A stretch of 64,000 bases of DNA, from positions 1-64,000 of the forward strand of contig JAICPI010000001.1 in NCBI GenBank assembly GCA_025929895.1. The letters run 5' to 3'. The translations under genes were made by a program, and so were the position numbers. Origin of the DNA: Thermoleophilia bacterium (GTDB taxonomy: Bacteria > Actinomycetota > Thermoleophilia > Gaiellales > Gaiellaceae). Below, piece by piece: positions 45,738-55,205 of the stretch (position 1 is the first letter of the stretch; every line of letters begins with the position of its first letter). The notes below the pieces were generated by a model that saw nothing but the letters and a program-made list of their open reading frames with translations, searched no databases and was not told where the DNA came from.

Positions 45738-47086
45738 GCGATCTCCTTGGTGCCGGGGGTCCACAACTTTGTCGATGCCTCTCGTTTTTCCTTCTCGGGG
45801 GTCCAGATCGAGTCGCGGGCCTCGGCCAGCTCGACCGGGATCCGCTTCACCTCGGCCGCGACGCGGTCGAGCGCGGCCCGGAGCCTGATGTCCTCGCGGA
45901 GGTCCTCGAACGTCCCGTGGGCCTTCAGGCTCTCGATCAACGCGTCGGGATCGTCGCCCGCGGCCTGCGCCTCCTCGCGCACGAGCGCCTCGACCTCGCC
46001 GTCGGGGACCTCGATCCCGACCTGCTCGGCGACGGCGTCGAGCACGAGCTCGCGCGCGACGGACTGCGCCGCCTCGCCGCGGATCTGTGCCGACAACTGC
46101 TCCGCCGAGGTGCCTGAGACGGCGACGTAGGTCTCGAGGCTGAGCCCGCGCGCGGCCAGCGACCGCGCGAGGTTGTTCAGCAGCGTGCGCGCCCGCGCGT
46201 CGACGAGCGGTCCGCCCGCCTCGACGCCGGACGCCTCGACGAGCCGGTCGACGGCCGCGGCGCGGACCGCGCCCTCGATCTCCTCCTCGAGCTGCTCGCG
46301 CAGGCGCGACTCGATCTCGGAACGCAGCTCGTCGAGCGTGTCGAACTCGCTCGCCGCGCGCGCGAACTCGTCGTCGAGCGGCGGCAGCACCCGCTCCTTC
46401 AGCTCGTTCAGGGTCAGCTCGACGGTGCCGGTCGATTCCTCGGCGCGCTCGAACCGAACCTCGCGGGTCTCTCCGGGCCGCATGCCGACGAGCGCCTGCT
46501 CGAGCTCGGGCACGAGCCGACCCGTCCCGAGGTCGACCACGTAGTCGCGCTGCGGCTCCTGCCCCTCGACGACGAGGTCGAGCACGACCGTGTCGCCGGC
46601 GACGGCCGGCCGGTCCTCGACCGGCGCGAGCTCGGCCACGGAGCTCCGGAGCACCTCGAGCTCGTGCTCGACCAGGTCCTCCGGCACGTCCGGGTCGGGC
46701 GCGGGCACCTCCAGCTGCGTCCAGTCGGCGGGCTCGGGCTTCGGCTGCACGGAGACCGTCGCGGTGAAGCGCCAGTCGTCGTCCGCGCTCTCGGGCAGCT
46801 GGTACTCGTACTGCGGCTGCTCGACCGGACGGATGCGGGAACGCGCGGCCGCGCTCATGAACCACCCGCCGATGTGGCTCTCGACCGCCTCGGAGTGCAG
46901 GCGATCCTTGCCGACACGCGCGAGCAGCACGGGCATCGGGACCTTGCCCTGGCGGAAGCCGGGGATCTTGACGCTGCCCGCGAGATCGGACGCTGCGTGC
47001 TCGACGGCGTGCTGGACGTGCGCGCCCGGCACGTCGACGGTGAGCCGCACGCGGTTGTCCGCGAGCTCTTCGACCCGGGCCTCCAC
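45734..47086 (-). CDS. tig: Trigger factor
   Basis: A ribosome-bound chaperone at the exit tunnel with peptidyl-prolyl isomerase activity. The 450 residues start at GTG 47086. The N-terminal ribosome-binding signature ([16 protein letters not shown], here around residues 39-54) is intact. The PPIase domain follows at about 145-235 ([13 protein letters not shown]), and the C-terminal helical arms include the chaperone cradle. The ATG-style overlap with clpP couples folding and degradation functions. Confidence 0.95.
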   Translation of the reverse strand: MEARVEELADNRVRLTVDVPGAHVQHAVEHAASDLAGSVKIPGFRQGKVPMPVLLARVGKDRLHSEAVESHIGGWFMSAAARSRIRPVEQPQYEYQLPESADDDWRFTATVSVQPKPEPADWTQLEVPAPDPDVPEDLVEHELEVLRSSVAELAPVEDRPAVAGDTVVLDLVVEGQEPQRDYVVDLGTGRLVPELEQALVGMRPGETREVRFERAEESTGTVELTLNELKERVLPPLDDEFARAASEFDTLDELRSEIESRLREQLEEEIEGAVRAAAVDRLVEASGVEAGGPLVDARARTLLNNLARSLAARGLSLETYVAVSGTSAEQLSAQIRGEAAQSVARELVLDAVAEQVGIEVPDGEVEALVREEAQAAGDDPDALIESLKAHGTFEDLREDIRLRAALDRVAAEVKRIPVELAEARDSIWTPEKEKREASTKLWTPGTKEIA

Positions 47087-47191
47087 CCGACCATTGTGCC
47101 GAACGCGTTTCACGCTGGGCGGAGACCGGCGGCTCGCGGCGAATATGGCCGCTCCAGGCCGTAAGCTCACAGGCCGACAAAAGCGAGGGTC

Positions 47192-48895
47192 GTGCGCGAC
47201 GTCGTCGAAGTCCTGCAATACCTCAATTTCGCCCTCTACACGGTGGTCGCAGTGGCCTCCGTCTGGGTCTGGCGCCGGCACCGCGAGCGGGCCGGGCTCT
47301 GGGCGGCGCTGGCTTTCGTCGTGCTCGCGGCCGTGGTGGACACCGGCGGCCTCCTCCCCGAGGAGCCGGACGAGCGGTGGGAGGAGCTCGCGGTCCGCAC
47401 GCTGATCGCGGCGCTCGTCCTCTTCCCCTACCTCCTCTACCGCTTCGCGATCGTCTTCAGCCCGCCCGGCCGGAAGCTGTCGATCCTCGTCGGGGCGTTG
47501 ACCCTCGTGATGGTCGCGTGGACGTACGCCCTGCCCGACATCCCGGGCGAAGGCGAGTCCTGGCCCTGGTCGTTCGCGTTCTACATCGGCGCCTTCACGC
47601 TCCACTGGACGCTTCTGACGATCGTCGTCACGTGGCGGCTCTGGCGCGCGGGCCGCGGAGAGGCGAGCGTCCCGCGGCGGCGGATGCGCCTGTTGGCCGT
47701 GGCCGCCGCCCTGATCACGGTCGCGCTGTTCGTCGCGATCTCCTCGCCGGCGGAGGGATCCGGCGCAGATCTCTTCGGCTCCGCCCTCTCGACGCTGAGC
47801 GCCCTCCTCTTCCTGATCGGGCTCGCGCCACCGCCCCTGCTCCGCCTCGCCTGGCGTCGCCCCGAGACGGGACAGGCCCAGGAGGCGATCGCCGGGCTGA
47901 TGGGCGCCACGACCGAGCGCGACGTCGCCGACCGGGTGCTCCAGCCGATGCGCGAGATCGTCGGCGCCCAGGGGATCGAGATCCACGACGACCAGGGTGA
48001 GCTCGTCGGCGCCCAGGGGATCCGCGAGGAGGGTCGCGGCCGAGTCGTCGAGATCGAGCTCGCCGGCGGGCGCGTCACCGTGTGGACGAGCGCCTACGCA
48101 CCGTTCTTCGGCCCGGAGGAGCTCGCGGCCCTCCGCACGATCGGCGCGCTGACGATGCTCGCGCTCGACCGCGCGCGGCTGTTCGCGCAGGAGCGCGACG
48201 CGCGAGCGCAGCTCGAGCGGGCCGACGAGATCAAGACGAACTTCATCTCGCTCGCCGCGCACGAGCTGCGCACGCCGGTCGCAACCGTGCACGGCCTCGT
48301 CGAGACCATCCACGGGCGGCGCGGGCAGCTCGGTGCGGCGCAGCTCGAGGAGCTCGAGAACGTCCTGCGCGGCCAGACGGCGCGGATGAAGTCGCTCGTC
48401 GAGCAGCTCCTCGACCTCTCCCGCCTCGACGCCGAGGCGGTCACGATCACGCCCGTGGCGCTCGCGGTGCGGCCCCGCGTGCAGGAGATCGTCGCGGCGG
48501 CCGCGGGCTTCGAGGCGAACGGGATCACGATCGACGTCGATCCCCACCTCGTCGCGCAGGTCGACCCCGACGCGCTCGACCGGATCCTCTCGAACCTCGT
48601 CGTGAACGCGTTGCGATACGGCGAGACGCCGGTCGTGGTCTCGGCGGAGCAGAACGACCGGCATTTCCGGCTCACCGTCGAAGACCGCGGCGAGGGCGTC
48701 GCGCCCGAGTTCGTGCCCGACCTGTTCGAGCGCTTCAGTCGCAGCCGCGGCTCGGAGACGCGCACGGGGACCGGTCTCGGCCTCGCGATCGCGCGCTCCT
48801 ACGCGCAGGCGCACCGGGGCGACCTCGTCTACGAGCGCGCGACCCCGAACGGCGCCAGGTTCCAGCTGGTGCTGCCGGTCCGCCCGCAGGGGTAA
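47192..48895 (+). CDS. Membrane sensor histidine kinase
   Basis: A 567-residue kinase. About seven membrane helices (residues 8-215) form the sensor. A GAF-like domain (about 228-330) lies between membrane and kinase. HisKA has phospho-acceptor His357 in AAHELRTPV, and HATPase_c has N-box [12 protein letters not shown]1 [10 protein letters not shown] and G2 GTGLGLAI. No response regulator gene is adjacent, so the partner is elsewhere. It is divergent from tig. Confidence 0.9.
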   Translation: MRDVVEVLQYLNFALYTVVAVASVWVWRRHRERAGLWAALAFVVLAAVVDTGGLLPEEPDERWEELAVRTLIAALVLFPYLLYRFAIVFSPPGRKLSILVGALTLVMVAWTYALPDIPGEGESWPWSFAFYIGAFTLHWTLLTIVVTWRLWRAGRGEASVPRRRMRLLAVAAALITVALFVAISSPAEGSGADLFGSALSTLSALLFLIGLAPPPLLRLAWRRPETGQAQEAIAGLMGATTERDVADRVLQPMREIVGAQGIEIHDDQGELVGAQGIREEGRGRVVEIELAGGRVTVWTSAYAPFFGPEELAALRTIGALTMLALDRARLFAQERDARAQLERADEIKTNFISLAAHELRTPVATVHGLVETIHGRRGQLGAAQLEELENVLRGQTARMKSLVEQLLDLSRLDAEAVTITPVALAVRPRVQEIVAAAAGFEANGITIDVDPHLVAQVDPDALDRILSNLVVNALRYGETPVVVSAEQNDRHFRLTVEDRGEGVAPEFVPDLFERFSRSRGSETRTGTGLGLAIARSYAQAHRGDLVYERATPNGARFQLVLPVRPQG

Positions 48896-48899
48896 CCCA

Positions 48900-48983
48900 T
48901 GCGGGCGAGAGGACTCGAACCTCCAAGGGCTTTCGCCCAGCGGGTCCTAAACCCGCCGCGTCTACCAGTTCCGCCACACCCGC
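48900..48983 (-). tRNA. tRNA-Leu (TAG)
   Basis: An 84-base class II tRNA on the minus strand with a long variable arm (CTGGGCGAAAGCCC region). The acceptor GCGGGTG pairs with CGCCCGC (one G-U). The anticodon loop TTTAGGA in a GCGGG/CCCGC stem gives TAG. The discriminator is A and no CCA is encoded. Confidence 0.93.
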
Positions 48984-48997
48984 AGCGGCAATGAACG

Positions 48998-49840
48998 TTA
49001 GCGCCGAAGCTCGACGGGGATCTCGACGACGTTGATCTCCGAGCCGTCTTCCGCGGAGTGCTCGTAGGCGACGAGCGTCGCCGGACCCTCGGCGTCGAAC
49101 TCGATCGTAACGTCGAAGGTCCCGCGCGTGCCGGTGCCCGACGTCGCGGTCGCGAAGTCGTCGTGGAGGACCGTGCCGTCCTCGGCGACCAGGCGCAGGT
49201 TGAGCGTCGCCTCGAACGTATTCGCGGACCCGGTGACGCGGAGCGGGCTCGCGACCTCGTCGCCGGGGCCGACGGACTCGACGAGGATCGCCGGCGCCTG
49301 GGCCTCGAAGTCCACGCGGTCGACCGGCGGAGAGACGACGACTCCCTCGCCGCCGATCGCGTCGACCGGCTCGCCCTCGAGCCGGAACGCGACTCGCTCG
49401 ACGGTCGGGAACTGCGTCAGCGTGTGGACGACCTGCGCAACGCGCAGTGTCATCGACGCGCTGCCGCCACCCGACTCGAACTCGCGCGAGAGATCGACCG
49501 TCGCGGTGCCGCCCGCGATCGAGACCGACCGCAGCTCCGTCCCCGCCGGAATCTCGGTGTCGAGACCAGCGGCGCGCTCCTCAGCACTCGGCCCGGCGAG
49601 GAGCTCGCGCAGCGCAGCCGCCGCGACCGCGCTCGTGCGCTCGACCTCGCGCGTGGCGACGCCGACCTGCTCGCCGCGGGCGAAGTAGGCGCGGAGCGTC
49701 GTCCTTTCCTCGGTGGTCGCGGTGGTCCCGGTGGTCGCGGTCGTCTTCGGCTCGGGCGACGTCGTCGGCGCGGCATCGTCGTCCTCCCCGCCGCAACCGG
49801 CGAGCGCGACGACGAGCACGGCAAGACAGACGGCGCGCAC
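48998..49840 (-). CDS. Lipoprotein with GerMN and Gmad2 domains
   Basis: A 280-residue exported lipoprotein: signal peptide with lipobox LAGCGG (lipidated Cys at about 16), a Thr/Pro-rich disordered linker, a GerMN domain (about 45-165; YFARGEQVGVATREVERTSA, and TVDLSREFESGGGSASM) and a C-terminal Gmad2 beta-sandwich (about 180-280). The pair occurs in spore-germination GerM-like and LpqB-like proteins of actinobacteria, with an envelope role. The GTG at 49840 gives the signal peptide. It lies between tRNA genes. Confidence 0.87.
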   Translation of the reverse strand: MRAVCLAVLVVALAGCGGEDDDAAPTTSPEPKTTATTGTTATTEERTTLRAYFARGEQVGVATREVERTSAVAAAALRELLAGPSAEERAAGLDTEIPAGTELRSVSIAGGTATVDLSREFESGGGSASMTLRVAQVVHTLTQFPTVERVAFRLEGEPVDAIGGEGVVVSPPVDRVDFEAQAPAILVESVGPGDEVASPLRVTGSANTFEATLNLRLVAEDGTVLHDDFATATSGTGTRGTFDVTIEFDAEGPATLVAYEHSAEDGSEINVVEIPVELRR

Positions 49841-49931
49841 ACGCGCAGCGTACGCCTCGCCGCCGATGCCGGCTTCGCCGGCGTCGGCACACACACGATC
49901 ACGGAGACCCGAACGACGTCCCGAAAATCGA

Positions 49932-49948
49932 GCCGGGCGAAGCCCGGC
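49932..49948 (-). terminator. Terminator downstream of tRNA-Arg (TCG)
   Basis: On the minus strand GCCGGGC and GCCCGGC form a stem with a TTC loop (GCTTCGC apex), followed four bases later by a run of four T residues. It begins 19 bp after the 3' end of tRNA-Arg and upstream of the GerMN gene. Confidence 0.6.
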
Positions 49949-49966
49949 GATTCGTCGGGTACCGAG

Positions 49967-50038
49967 TGGCCCCGGGAGGAATCGAACCTCCGCGCGCAGA
50001 TTCGAAGTCTGCCGCTCTATCCGCTGAGCTACGGGGCC
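49967..50038 (-). tRNA. tRNA-Arg (TCG)
   Basis: A 72-base cloverleaf on the minus strand: acceptor GGCCCCG / CGGGGCC, anticodon loop CTTCGAA in a GCAGA/TCTGC stem (anticodon TCG), T-arm GGAGGTTCGATTCCTCC, discriminator A, no CCA. Its first ten bases overlap the stop end of the dehydrogenase gene. Confidence 0.94.
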
Positions 50039-50955
50039 TCGCCGAACACGGTAGCCGAGCCGGGAACGAGGTTCGGCGGCCGCCGACCGTCGAGCACCGC
50101 CCTGATGTTGGCCACGAGCTCGGCTGTCGCGGCCGCGCGCGTGCCGGGCGTCGCGCTGCCGATGTGCGGGAGCAGGACGACGTTCGGGAGCTCGAGCAGC
50201 TCGCGCGGGACGTGCGGCTCGTCCGCGTACACGTCGAGGCCCGCGCGCAAGCGACCGGAGCGCAGCTCGTCGACGAGCGCTGCCTCGTCGACGATCGCTC
50301 CGCGCGAGGTGTTGACGAGCGAGGCACCGTCGCGGAGGAGCGCGAGCCTGCGCCGGTCGAGCAGGCTCCGGGTCTCGTCCGTGAGCGGGACGTGCAGGCT
50401 GAGCGCGTCGGACTCGCGCAGGAGGTCGTCGAGCTCCCGGAAACCCTCGTCCCGCTCGCCGGAGCGACGCGTGTACAGGACGTGCATCCCGAACTCGCGC
50501 GCCCGCTCGGCGACGGCGCGACCGATGCGGCCGAGACCAACGACGCCGAGGGTCGCGCCGCGGATGTCGTCGCCCATCAGCTCGCCCACGTGCCAGCCCG
50601 CGGCCCACTTCCCCTCGCGCACGAACCGATCGCCCTCGACGACCCTGCGCCGCACCGCGAGCAGGAGAGCGACCGCGAGGTCGGCCGTCGCGACGCCGAG
50701 CGCCTCGGGCGTGTTCGTCACCCCGACGCCGCGACGCGCGCAGGCCTCGACGTCGATCCCGTCGTACCCGACGCCGTAGTTCGCGACGAGCCGGAGATCG
50801 GGCAGCAGGTCGAGGAGCGGGTCGTCGACGACGGCGGCGACGACGGCCAGGACCTCGATCCCCGGCCTCGGCTCCGCCACCGGCCACTCGACCGCGACGT
50901 CGTCGAGCTCGCTCCAGGCCGGCCCCGGGAAGCGACGCGAGGCCAGGACGCGCAC
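50029..50955 (-). CDS. D-isomer-specific 2-hydroxyacid dehydrogenase
   Basis: A 308-residue NAD(P)-linked enzyme reducing 2-keto acids such as glyoxylate or hydroxypyruvate. It has a substrate-domain segment ANYGVGYDGIDVEA (59-72), nucleotide fold GVVGLGRIGRAVAERA, catalytic Arg in VNTSRGAIVDE, the Glu in YADEPHVP and His in LLPHIGSAT. The exact substrate is not predictable. Its last codons lie inside tRNA-Arg (TCG). Confidence 0.92.
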   Translation of the reverse strand: MRVLASRRFPGPAWSELDDVAVEWPVAEPRPGIEVLAVVAAVVDDPLLDLLPDLRLVANYGVGYDGIDVEACARRGVGVTNTPEALGVATADLAVALLLAVRRRVVEGDRFVREGKWAAGWHVGELMGDDIRGATLGVVGLGRIGRAVAERAREFGMHVLYTRRSGERDEGFRELDDLLRESDALSLHVPLTDETRSLLDRRRLALLRDGASLVNTSRGAIVDEAALVDELRSGRLRAGLDVYADEPHVPRELLELPNVVLLPHIGSATPGTRAAATAELVANIRAVLDGRRPPNLVPGSATVFGEAP

Positions 50956-50983
50956 GGCGCGAGGCTATCCTGTGCCTGCGCGC

Positions 50984-51057
50984 GGTGGCGGTAGCTCAGT
51001 TGGTAGAGCCCCGGGTTGTGGTCCCGGTGGTCGCGGGTTCGAGTCCCGTCCGCCACC
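50984..51057 (+). tRNA. tRNA-His (GTG)
   Basis: A 74-base tRNA including the extra 5' G (G-1) that pairs opposite the C73 discriminator, the identity element for histidine. The acceptor GTGGCGG pairs with CCGCCAC. The anticodon loop TTGTGGT in a CCGGG/CCCGG stem gives GTG. No CCA is encoded. Confidence 0.95.
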
Positions 51058-51084
51058 CTCGCACGATCTCCGCGCAGTGGCCGA

Positions 51085-51111
51085 GCGCTGACGGGCGGAG
51101 CCCGCCAGCGC
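51085..51111 (+). terminator. Hairpin downstream of tRNA-His
   Basis: A 12-bp stem with one mismatch (GCGCTGACGGGC / GCCCGCCAGCGC) and loop GGA, 27 bp after tRNA-His. There is no U tract, so it is a terminator or processing hairpin. Confidence 0.5.
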
Positions 51112-51150
51112 GGCATCAAGGTCGAGGGCCCGGGCGCCGATAGGGGTCCC

Positions 51151-51636
51151 ATGGCCACTTCTGCGGCTGACGCGCTTGCGCGCGAGACGACGATCGCCGG
51201 GGTGCTCCGGACGACCTGCGTCCAGTTGACCGAGGCGCTCGGCGCGGACGCCTGCAACCTCTCGCGGGTGATCGGGCAGCTCCTCGTCGACCTCGTCGAG
51301 TACTCGAAGGACGGCCGCACGATCCAGCTCGGGCGGAGCTACCTCCTGCCCGACTACCCGGTCACGCAGCAGGTGATCGAGGAGGCCGCGCCGCGGACGG
51401 TCTCGCTCTTCGATCCGAGCGTCGACCCGAACGAGGCGGCGCTCCTCCGCGAGCTCGACTTCGATGCGCTGCTGATGCTCCCGCTCCAGCTCGCCGGGCG
51501 TTGCTGGGGCCTGCTCGAGGTCTACCGGGGCGGCGAGCGGCCGTTCGGCGAGGACGACGTGCGCCTGGGGGTCGAGCTGGCCGCCGAGGCGGGCACGATC
51601 CTGGAAGACCTGCAGCGCAGAGCAGCAGCCGCGTGA
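51151..51636 (+). CDS. Stand-alone GAF-domain protein
   Basis: A 161-residue protein that is essentially one GAF domain (IAGVLRTTCVQLTEALGADACNLS at the start; LMLPLQLAGRCWGLLEVYRG and ERPFGEDDVRLGVELAAEA at the end). It may bind a small ligand or act as a redox/haem sensor; Cys residues are present near 30 and 118. It has no output domain, so it probably acts through a partner. The ATG at 51151 is chosen, since longer readings start inside tRNA-His. Confidence 0.82.
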   Translation: MATSAADALARETTIAGVLRTTCVQLTEALGADACNLSRVIGQLLVDLVEYSKDGRTIQLGRSYLLPDYPVTQQVIEEAAPRTVSLFDPSVDPNEAALLRELDFDALLMLPLQLAGRCWGLLEVYRGGERPFGEDDVRLGVELAAEAGTILEDLQRRAAAA

Positions 51637-51663
51637 CGGCCTCCTGACGAGCGCACCACGGAA

Positions 51664-51682
51664 GGCGGGCTCTGCCCGCCTC
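51664..51682 (+). terminator. Hairpin after the GAF gene
   Basis: A perfect 8-bp stem (AGGCGGGC / GCCCGCCT) with loop TCT, 27 bp after the GAF gene stop and upstream of tRNA-Arg (TCT). No U tract. Confidence 0.5.
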
Positions 51683-51738
51683 CGCCCGCTCACGGAAAAG
51701 CGGTTGTGTGGCACGGCGGTACGCTTGTCAGGACGAAC

Positions 51739-51810
51739 GCGCCCGTAGCTCAGTGGAAGAGCGGCGGCCTTCTAAGCCGTTGGTCGGAGGTTCGAATCCT
51801 CCCGGGCGCG
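51739..51810 (+). tRNA. tRNA-Arg (TCT)
   Basis: A 72-base cloverleaf: acceptor GCGCCCG / CGGGCGC, anticodon loop CTTCTAA giving TCT, T-arm GGAGGTTCGAATCCTCC, discriminator G, no CCA. It reads the rare AGA/AGG codons of this GC-rich genome. Confidence 0.94.
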
Positions 51811-51856
51811 CTGAGCACCGACGAAGATCGAGGCGCGAAGCGCGATCCTCGTCGGA

Positions 51857-52396
51857 CTATCTGCGAACGCCGAAGTCGGCGGTCACGATCGTGACCGGCG
51901 CGCTCCGGTACGTCCCGGGCGCGGAGCTCGAGTGCACGGCCGAGAGGCCGATCTCGCGCCAGCTCGCCCGGAGCATGTTGCGGCGATGCGGCGCGCTGTT
52001 CAACCACATGCGCACCGCTTTCGCCGCGTCGACGCCGGGCGACGACCAGAGCAGGTTCTCGCCGATCGCGCGGTAGCCCGACCGGCCGCGCGGGTAGTAG
52101 CGCCCCACGCGGGTCGCGAACGATGTGCCGTCCGCCGACGTGTGCGAGAAGAACCCGCGCCGCGCCATCGAGACGGAGTGCGAGTCGGCCGCCGCGCGCA
52201 GGCGGCGGTTCATCCGCAGCGGCGCCAGCCCGTGGCTGCGACGAAGCGCGTTGATCTGTCCGAGCACCGCAGACTCGAGGTCGTTCATCGCCGTCACCGA
52301 CTGCGCGGCATGCGGCCGCGCGCTTGTCGGTGCTGCTGCGACGGTCGCAGCCACGACGAGGACGAGTGCGAGCGTGAAGCGAATCCCCCCGGACAT
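51857..52396 (-). CDS. Secreted CAP (SCP/PR-1) domain protein, paralogue 1
   Basis: A 179-residue exported protein: signal peptide about 1-26, then a CAP domain with LGQINALRRSHGLAPLRMN, HS...ARRGFFSHTSADGT (CAP1 region), IGENLLW and MWLNSAPHRRNML. The acidic/His cavity residues of the family appear present. The function in bacteria is uncertain (lipid or ion binding, or proteolysis). A paralogue lies at 56658-57128. A palindrome at 52431-52448 sits 35 bp upstream of the start. Confidence 0.87.
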   Translation of the reverse strand: MSGGIRFTLALVLVVAATVAAAPTSARPHAAQSVTAMNDLESAVLGQINALRRSHGLAPLRMNRRLRAAADSHSVSMARRGFFSHTSADGTSFATRVGRYYPRGRSGYRAIGENLLWSSPGVDAAKAVRMWLNSAPHRRNMLRASWREIGLSAVHSSSAPGTYRSAPVTIVTADFGVRR

Positions 52397-52430
52397 GCTT
52401 CGAAGATCGGAAGAATAGGGCCCGGGGTGG

Positions 52431-52448
52431 ATGGGCCGTTCGGCCTAT
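52431..52448. promoter_or_regulatory. 18-bp palindrome, copy 1
   Basis: ATGGGCCGTTCGGCCTAT, a palindrome with one mismatch, upstream of the first CAP gene. A nearly identical perfect palindrome occurs at 61491-61508. Two copies in different intergenic regions suggest a shared operator. Confidence 0.5.
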
Positions 52449-52524
52449 TTACGCAATCCGTACGACCCTCACTCGAAAGAGGTACGAGCCGCGACTGCAA
52501 GCTCGAAAGACCGCTTGTAAGACG

Positions 52525-53598
52525 TCAGAGCGGGACTTCTGCGATCGGCTCCTCCGTCTCTCGGCGGCTGCGCAGCCAGTCGAGGAAGAGGACCTGGATC
52601 GTGCCGGCGATCGGGATCGCGGCGAGCGCGCCGAGGATGCCGGCGAGCGAGCCGCCGATCAGCACCGCGATCAGGATCAGCAGCGGCGAGAGCGCGACCG
52701 TCCGCGAGTAGACGACCGGGTAGAGCAGGTGGTTCTCGACCTGCTGGTAGACGACGAACCACACGAGCACGACGAGGCCGATCGTGAGCCCGGAGTCGAG
52801 GAAGGCCACGGTCGAGACGATCACGGCGGCGATCGTCGCTCCCGCGAGCGGGATCAGGTCGAGGAACGCGACGAGCAGCGCGAGCGCGATCGCGTAGCTC
52901 ACCCCCAGCACGCTGAGCACGATCGCCGAAGTGATGCCGGCGACGGTCGCGATCGTGAGCGCGCCCGCGACGAAGCCCCCGACCGTCGCGTAGATCTCCA
53001 GCCCGATGCGCCTCCAGCGCGGTCGCTTCTCGTCCGGCACGAGGCTGAGCCCGCGCTCGACCCAGCGGGGGCCTTCGAGCAGCATGAAGAAGGTGAGGAA
53101 GATGATCGTCACCGCGGCGACGATCACCGTGACGATGCCCTTCGTCACCGCCACCGCCGTGCCCGAGACGCCGAGGATGCGGCTCAGATCGGTCCCCTCG
53201 ACCGCCTCCCGGACGCGCTCGACGAGGTGGTAGTCGGTCTCGAGGAAGCCGAGCCGCCCGCGTCCCTCGGTCAGATCCTCGACGTAGCCCGGCACGGCGT
53301 CGATGAAGTTGTTCACCTCCGAGACGAGGGTCGGGATGAACGTGGCGCCGAGCCCGCCGATCCCGATCGCCAGCAACAGGTACGTGACGCCGATCGCGAG
53401 GCCCCGCCGCCGGATCCCGCGGCGCATCAGGAAGTTGACGAACGGATCGAGCGCGACGGCGAAGAAGAGGGCGATCACGATCCACGTGAGCACCTGCCGC
53501 GCGAGCCAGATCACCTGGAGCAGCGCCGCAACCGCGAGCACGATCCCGAGCACGGCGAGGACCGTCCGTGCGCGGAAGCGGACGATCCGCTCATCCAT
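52525..53598 (-). CDS. AI-2E family transporter (PF01594-type)
   Basis: A 357-residue membrane protein with about eight helices. The pattern of an N-terminal helix pair, a long soluble region (about 90-150, VNNFIDAVPGYVEDLTEG) and a C-terminal helix bundle with PLAGATIAAVIVSTVAFLD and the conserved ENHLLYPVVYSRTVALSPL segment is typical. The family includes TqsA (autoinducer-2) and Na+/H+ antiporters, so the substrate cannot be assigned. The start is ATG 53598, and upstream residues look unlike coding sequence. Confidence 0.88.
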   Translation of the reverse strand: MDERIVRFRARTVLAVLGIVLAVAALLQVIWLARQVLTWIVIALFFAVALDPFVNFLMRRGIRRRGLAIGVTYLLLAIGIGGLGATFIPTLVSEVNNFIDAVPGYVEDLTEGRGRLGFLETDYHLVERVREAVEGTDLSRILGVSGTAVAVTKGIVTVIVAAVTIIFLTFFMLLEGPRWVERGLSLVPDEKRPRWRRIGLEIYATVGGFVAGALTIATVAGITSAIVLSVLGVSYAIALALLVAFLDLIPLAGATIAAVIVSTVAFLDSGLTIGLVVLVWFVVYQQVENHLLYPVVYSRTVALSPLLILIAVLIGGSLAGILGALAAIPIAGTIQVLFLDWLRSRRETEEPIAEVPL

Positions 53599-53663
53599 CG
53601 TGTTCAAGCTTGACCGCGGCGCCGGACGTTTGGCTGCCAGCCCCGCGGGAGAACTCGAACTCG

Positions 53664-53963
53664 ATGAGCCTCCGCGCACAGCCGGCCGAGCAGACCGCGA
53701 CGCTCCCGGACGGAAGGGTCGTGGCGGTTCGCGTCGGGATCGCCGACGACTCGTACATCCCGAAGCGTGAGCTCGACACGGTGGTCCTCGAGCTCGCGGC
53801 CGACGGAGAGCACCTCGCCGCCGTCACCACGGTGCTCGACGCGGGCGACGAGCGCGAGGCGCGGGCGCTCCTCCGCGAGGTCGTCTCCGGCCTCGAGTCC
53901 GGGGACCTCGAGCCGACCGCGGCGGCGATCGAGCCGCTGGCGGATCGGATCGCGGCCACGTGA
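53664..53963 (+). CDS. Hypothetical protein, 99 aa
   Basis: Not recognised. The ATG at 53664 starts a small soluble protein rich in Ala, Glu and Val ([40 protein letters not shown]) with alternating beta and alpha character. Its stop overlaps the start of the cyclophilin gene, so the two are translationally coupled. Confidence 0.65.
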   Translation: MSLRAQPAEQTATLPDGRVVAVRVGIADDSYIPKRELDTVVLELAADGEHLAAVTTVLDAGDEREARALLREVVSGLESGDLEPTAAAIEPLADRIAAT

Positions 53964-54418
53964 CGAGCGCGACGCTCCACACGAGCCACGGCGCGATCGA
54001 GCTCGAGCTCTTCGACGAGGACGCCCCGAAGACCGTCGAGAACTTCGTCTCACTCGCGCGCGACGGGTTCTACGACGGCATCGTCTTCCACCGCGTGATC
54101 CCGGACTTCATGATCCAGGGAGGCGACCCGACGGGAACCGGGCGCGGCGGCCCGGGCTATCAGTTCGAGGACGAGTTCAACGACAACAAGGTCGTGCGCG
54201 GCGCGCTCGCGATGGCGAACGCGGGGCCGAACACGAACGGCTCGCAGTTCTTCATCGTCACGGCCGAGGCGACGCCGTGGCTCGACGGGAAGCACACCGT
54301 CTTCGGGCGCGTCACGAGCGGGCTGGAAGCTGTCGACGCGATCGCGGCCGTCGAGACGGACGCGAACGACAAGCCGGTTGAAGACGTCAGGATCGAACGC
54401 GTCGCGCTGTCGGACTAG
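53960..54418 (+). CDS. Cyclophilin-type peptidyl-prolyl isomerase
   Basis: A 152-residue cytosolic isomerase of X-Pro bonds. The active-site signature is intact: [25 protein letters not shown] split as [14 protein letters not shown] and the following Gly-rich segment, then [15 protein letters not shown] and [10 protein letters not shown]. No signal peptide. It starts at GTG 53960, overlapping the previous stop. Confidence 0.95.
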   Translation: MTSATLHTSHGAIELELFDEDAPKTVENFVSLARDGFYDGIVFHRVIPDFMIQGGDPTGTGRGGPGYQFEDEFNDNKVVRGALAMANAGPNTNGSQFFIVTAEATPWLDGKHTVFGRVTSGLEAVDAIAAVETDANDKPVEDVRIERVALSD

Positions 54419-54431
54419 CGCCCTTCGCGGA

Positions 54432-54502
54432 AGCGCCCGACCGGGGTCGAACCGGTGACTAGAGCTTGGAAGGCTCTCGTGTTACCGCTACACCACGGGC
54501 GC
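54432..54502 (-). tRNA. tRNA-Gly (TCC)
   Basis: A 71-base cloverleaf on the minus strand: acceptor GCGCCCG / CGGGCGC, anticodon loop CTTCCAA in an AGAGC/GCTCT stem (anticodon TCC), T-arm CCGGTTCGACCCCGG, and U discriminator as usual for glycine. No CCA. Confidence 0.93.
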
Positions 54503-54524
54503 GTGGCGGCAGTAGCGTAGCGCC

Positions 54525-55130
54525 GTGGAGTGGAGCCGCGCGCGCGTCGCCTCGTTCGTCGCGGGGGCCATGCTCGCGCTCGCAGCCGTCGTCGGCCCGC
54601 TCCACGACCTCCAGTTCGACCTCCTCGCCGCGCACTTGCTCCAGAACGTCGTGCTCGCAGAGTGGGCGCCGGCGCTGCTCGTCTTCGGCCTTCCGCCGGA
54701 GCTCGGACGCCGGCTCGGGCGCTTCACGCCGGTTTGGATCGCCCTCCCGTTCTGGCTCGTCACGTACTACGCCTGGCACGTGCCGCCGGTGTACGACGCG
54801 GCGCTCGAGCATCCGGCCACGCTCCTCCAGCTCGAGCACCTGTCGTACCTGCTCGCGGGGACAGCGCTCTGGCTCCCGCTCGCGCACGGCTCGCTCTCGA
54901 ACGGCGCGAAGGCGGCATACGTCTTCGCGGCGTTCGTGTTCGTCAGCCCGCTCGGGCTGCTCCTGCTCTTCCTCCCGAGCGCGGCCTACGATTTCTACGA
55001 CGGCCACTGGGGGCTGACGGGGCTCGAGGACCAGCAGCTCGCGGGCGTGACGATGGTCTCGGAGGCGGGCCTCGTCTTCTTCGCAGCGCTCGCGTTCTAC
55101 TTCGCGCAGTTCGCGCGGGAAGAAAGGTGA
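54525..55130 (+). CDS. CtaG-type cytochrome oxidase assembly protein
   Basis: A 201-residue membrane protein of the caa3-type CtaG family (about five or six helices). Conserved His/Trp features are H in VGPLHDLQFDLLAAHLLQNV, WHVPPVYDAALEH and LEHLSYLLAGTALWLPL, all consistent with copper handling for cytochrome c oxidase. It starts at GTG 54525 and ends next to tRNA-Pro. No oxidase genes are nearby. Confidence 0.88.
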   Translation: MEWSRARVASFVAGAMLALAAVVGPLHDLQFDLLAAHLLQNVVLAEWAPALLVFGLPPELGRRLGRFTPVWIALPFWLVTYYAWHVPPVYDAALEHPATLLQLEHLSYLLAGTALWLPLAHGSLSNGAKAAYVFAAFVFVSPLGLLLLFLPSAAYDFYDGHWGLTGLEDQQLAGVTMVSEAGLVFFAALAFYFAQFAREER

Positions 55131-55205
55131 TCGGGGCGGCGAGATTCGAACTCGCGACCTCTGCTCCCCAAAAGCAGCGCTCTAACCAGGCTGAGCTACG
55201 CCCCG
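55131..55205 (-). tRNA. tRNA-Pro (TGG)
   Basis: A 75-base cloverleaf on the minus strand: acceptor CGGGGCG / CGCCCCG, anticodon loop TTTGGGG in a CTGCT/AGCAG stem (anticodon TGG), T-arm GCGAGTTCGAATCTCGC, discriminator A, no CCA. Its 5' end overlaps the HNH gene end. Confidence 0.95.

Noticed and set aside
42789-46130. A 1113-codon plus-strand open frame opposite clpX, clpP and tig
   Set aside because: It is antisense to three certain genes and its translation is Arg/Leu/Asp-rich without domains. It is the mirror of third-position GC bias.
51016-51150. A longer N-terminus for the GAF protein
   Set aside because: The extension would be encoded by tRNA-His and the following hairpin; the ATG at 51151 begins where the GAF fold begins.
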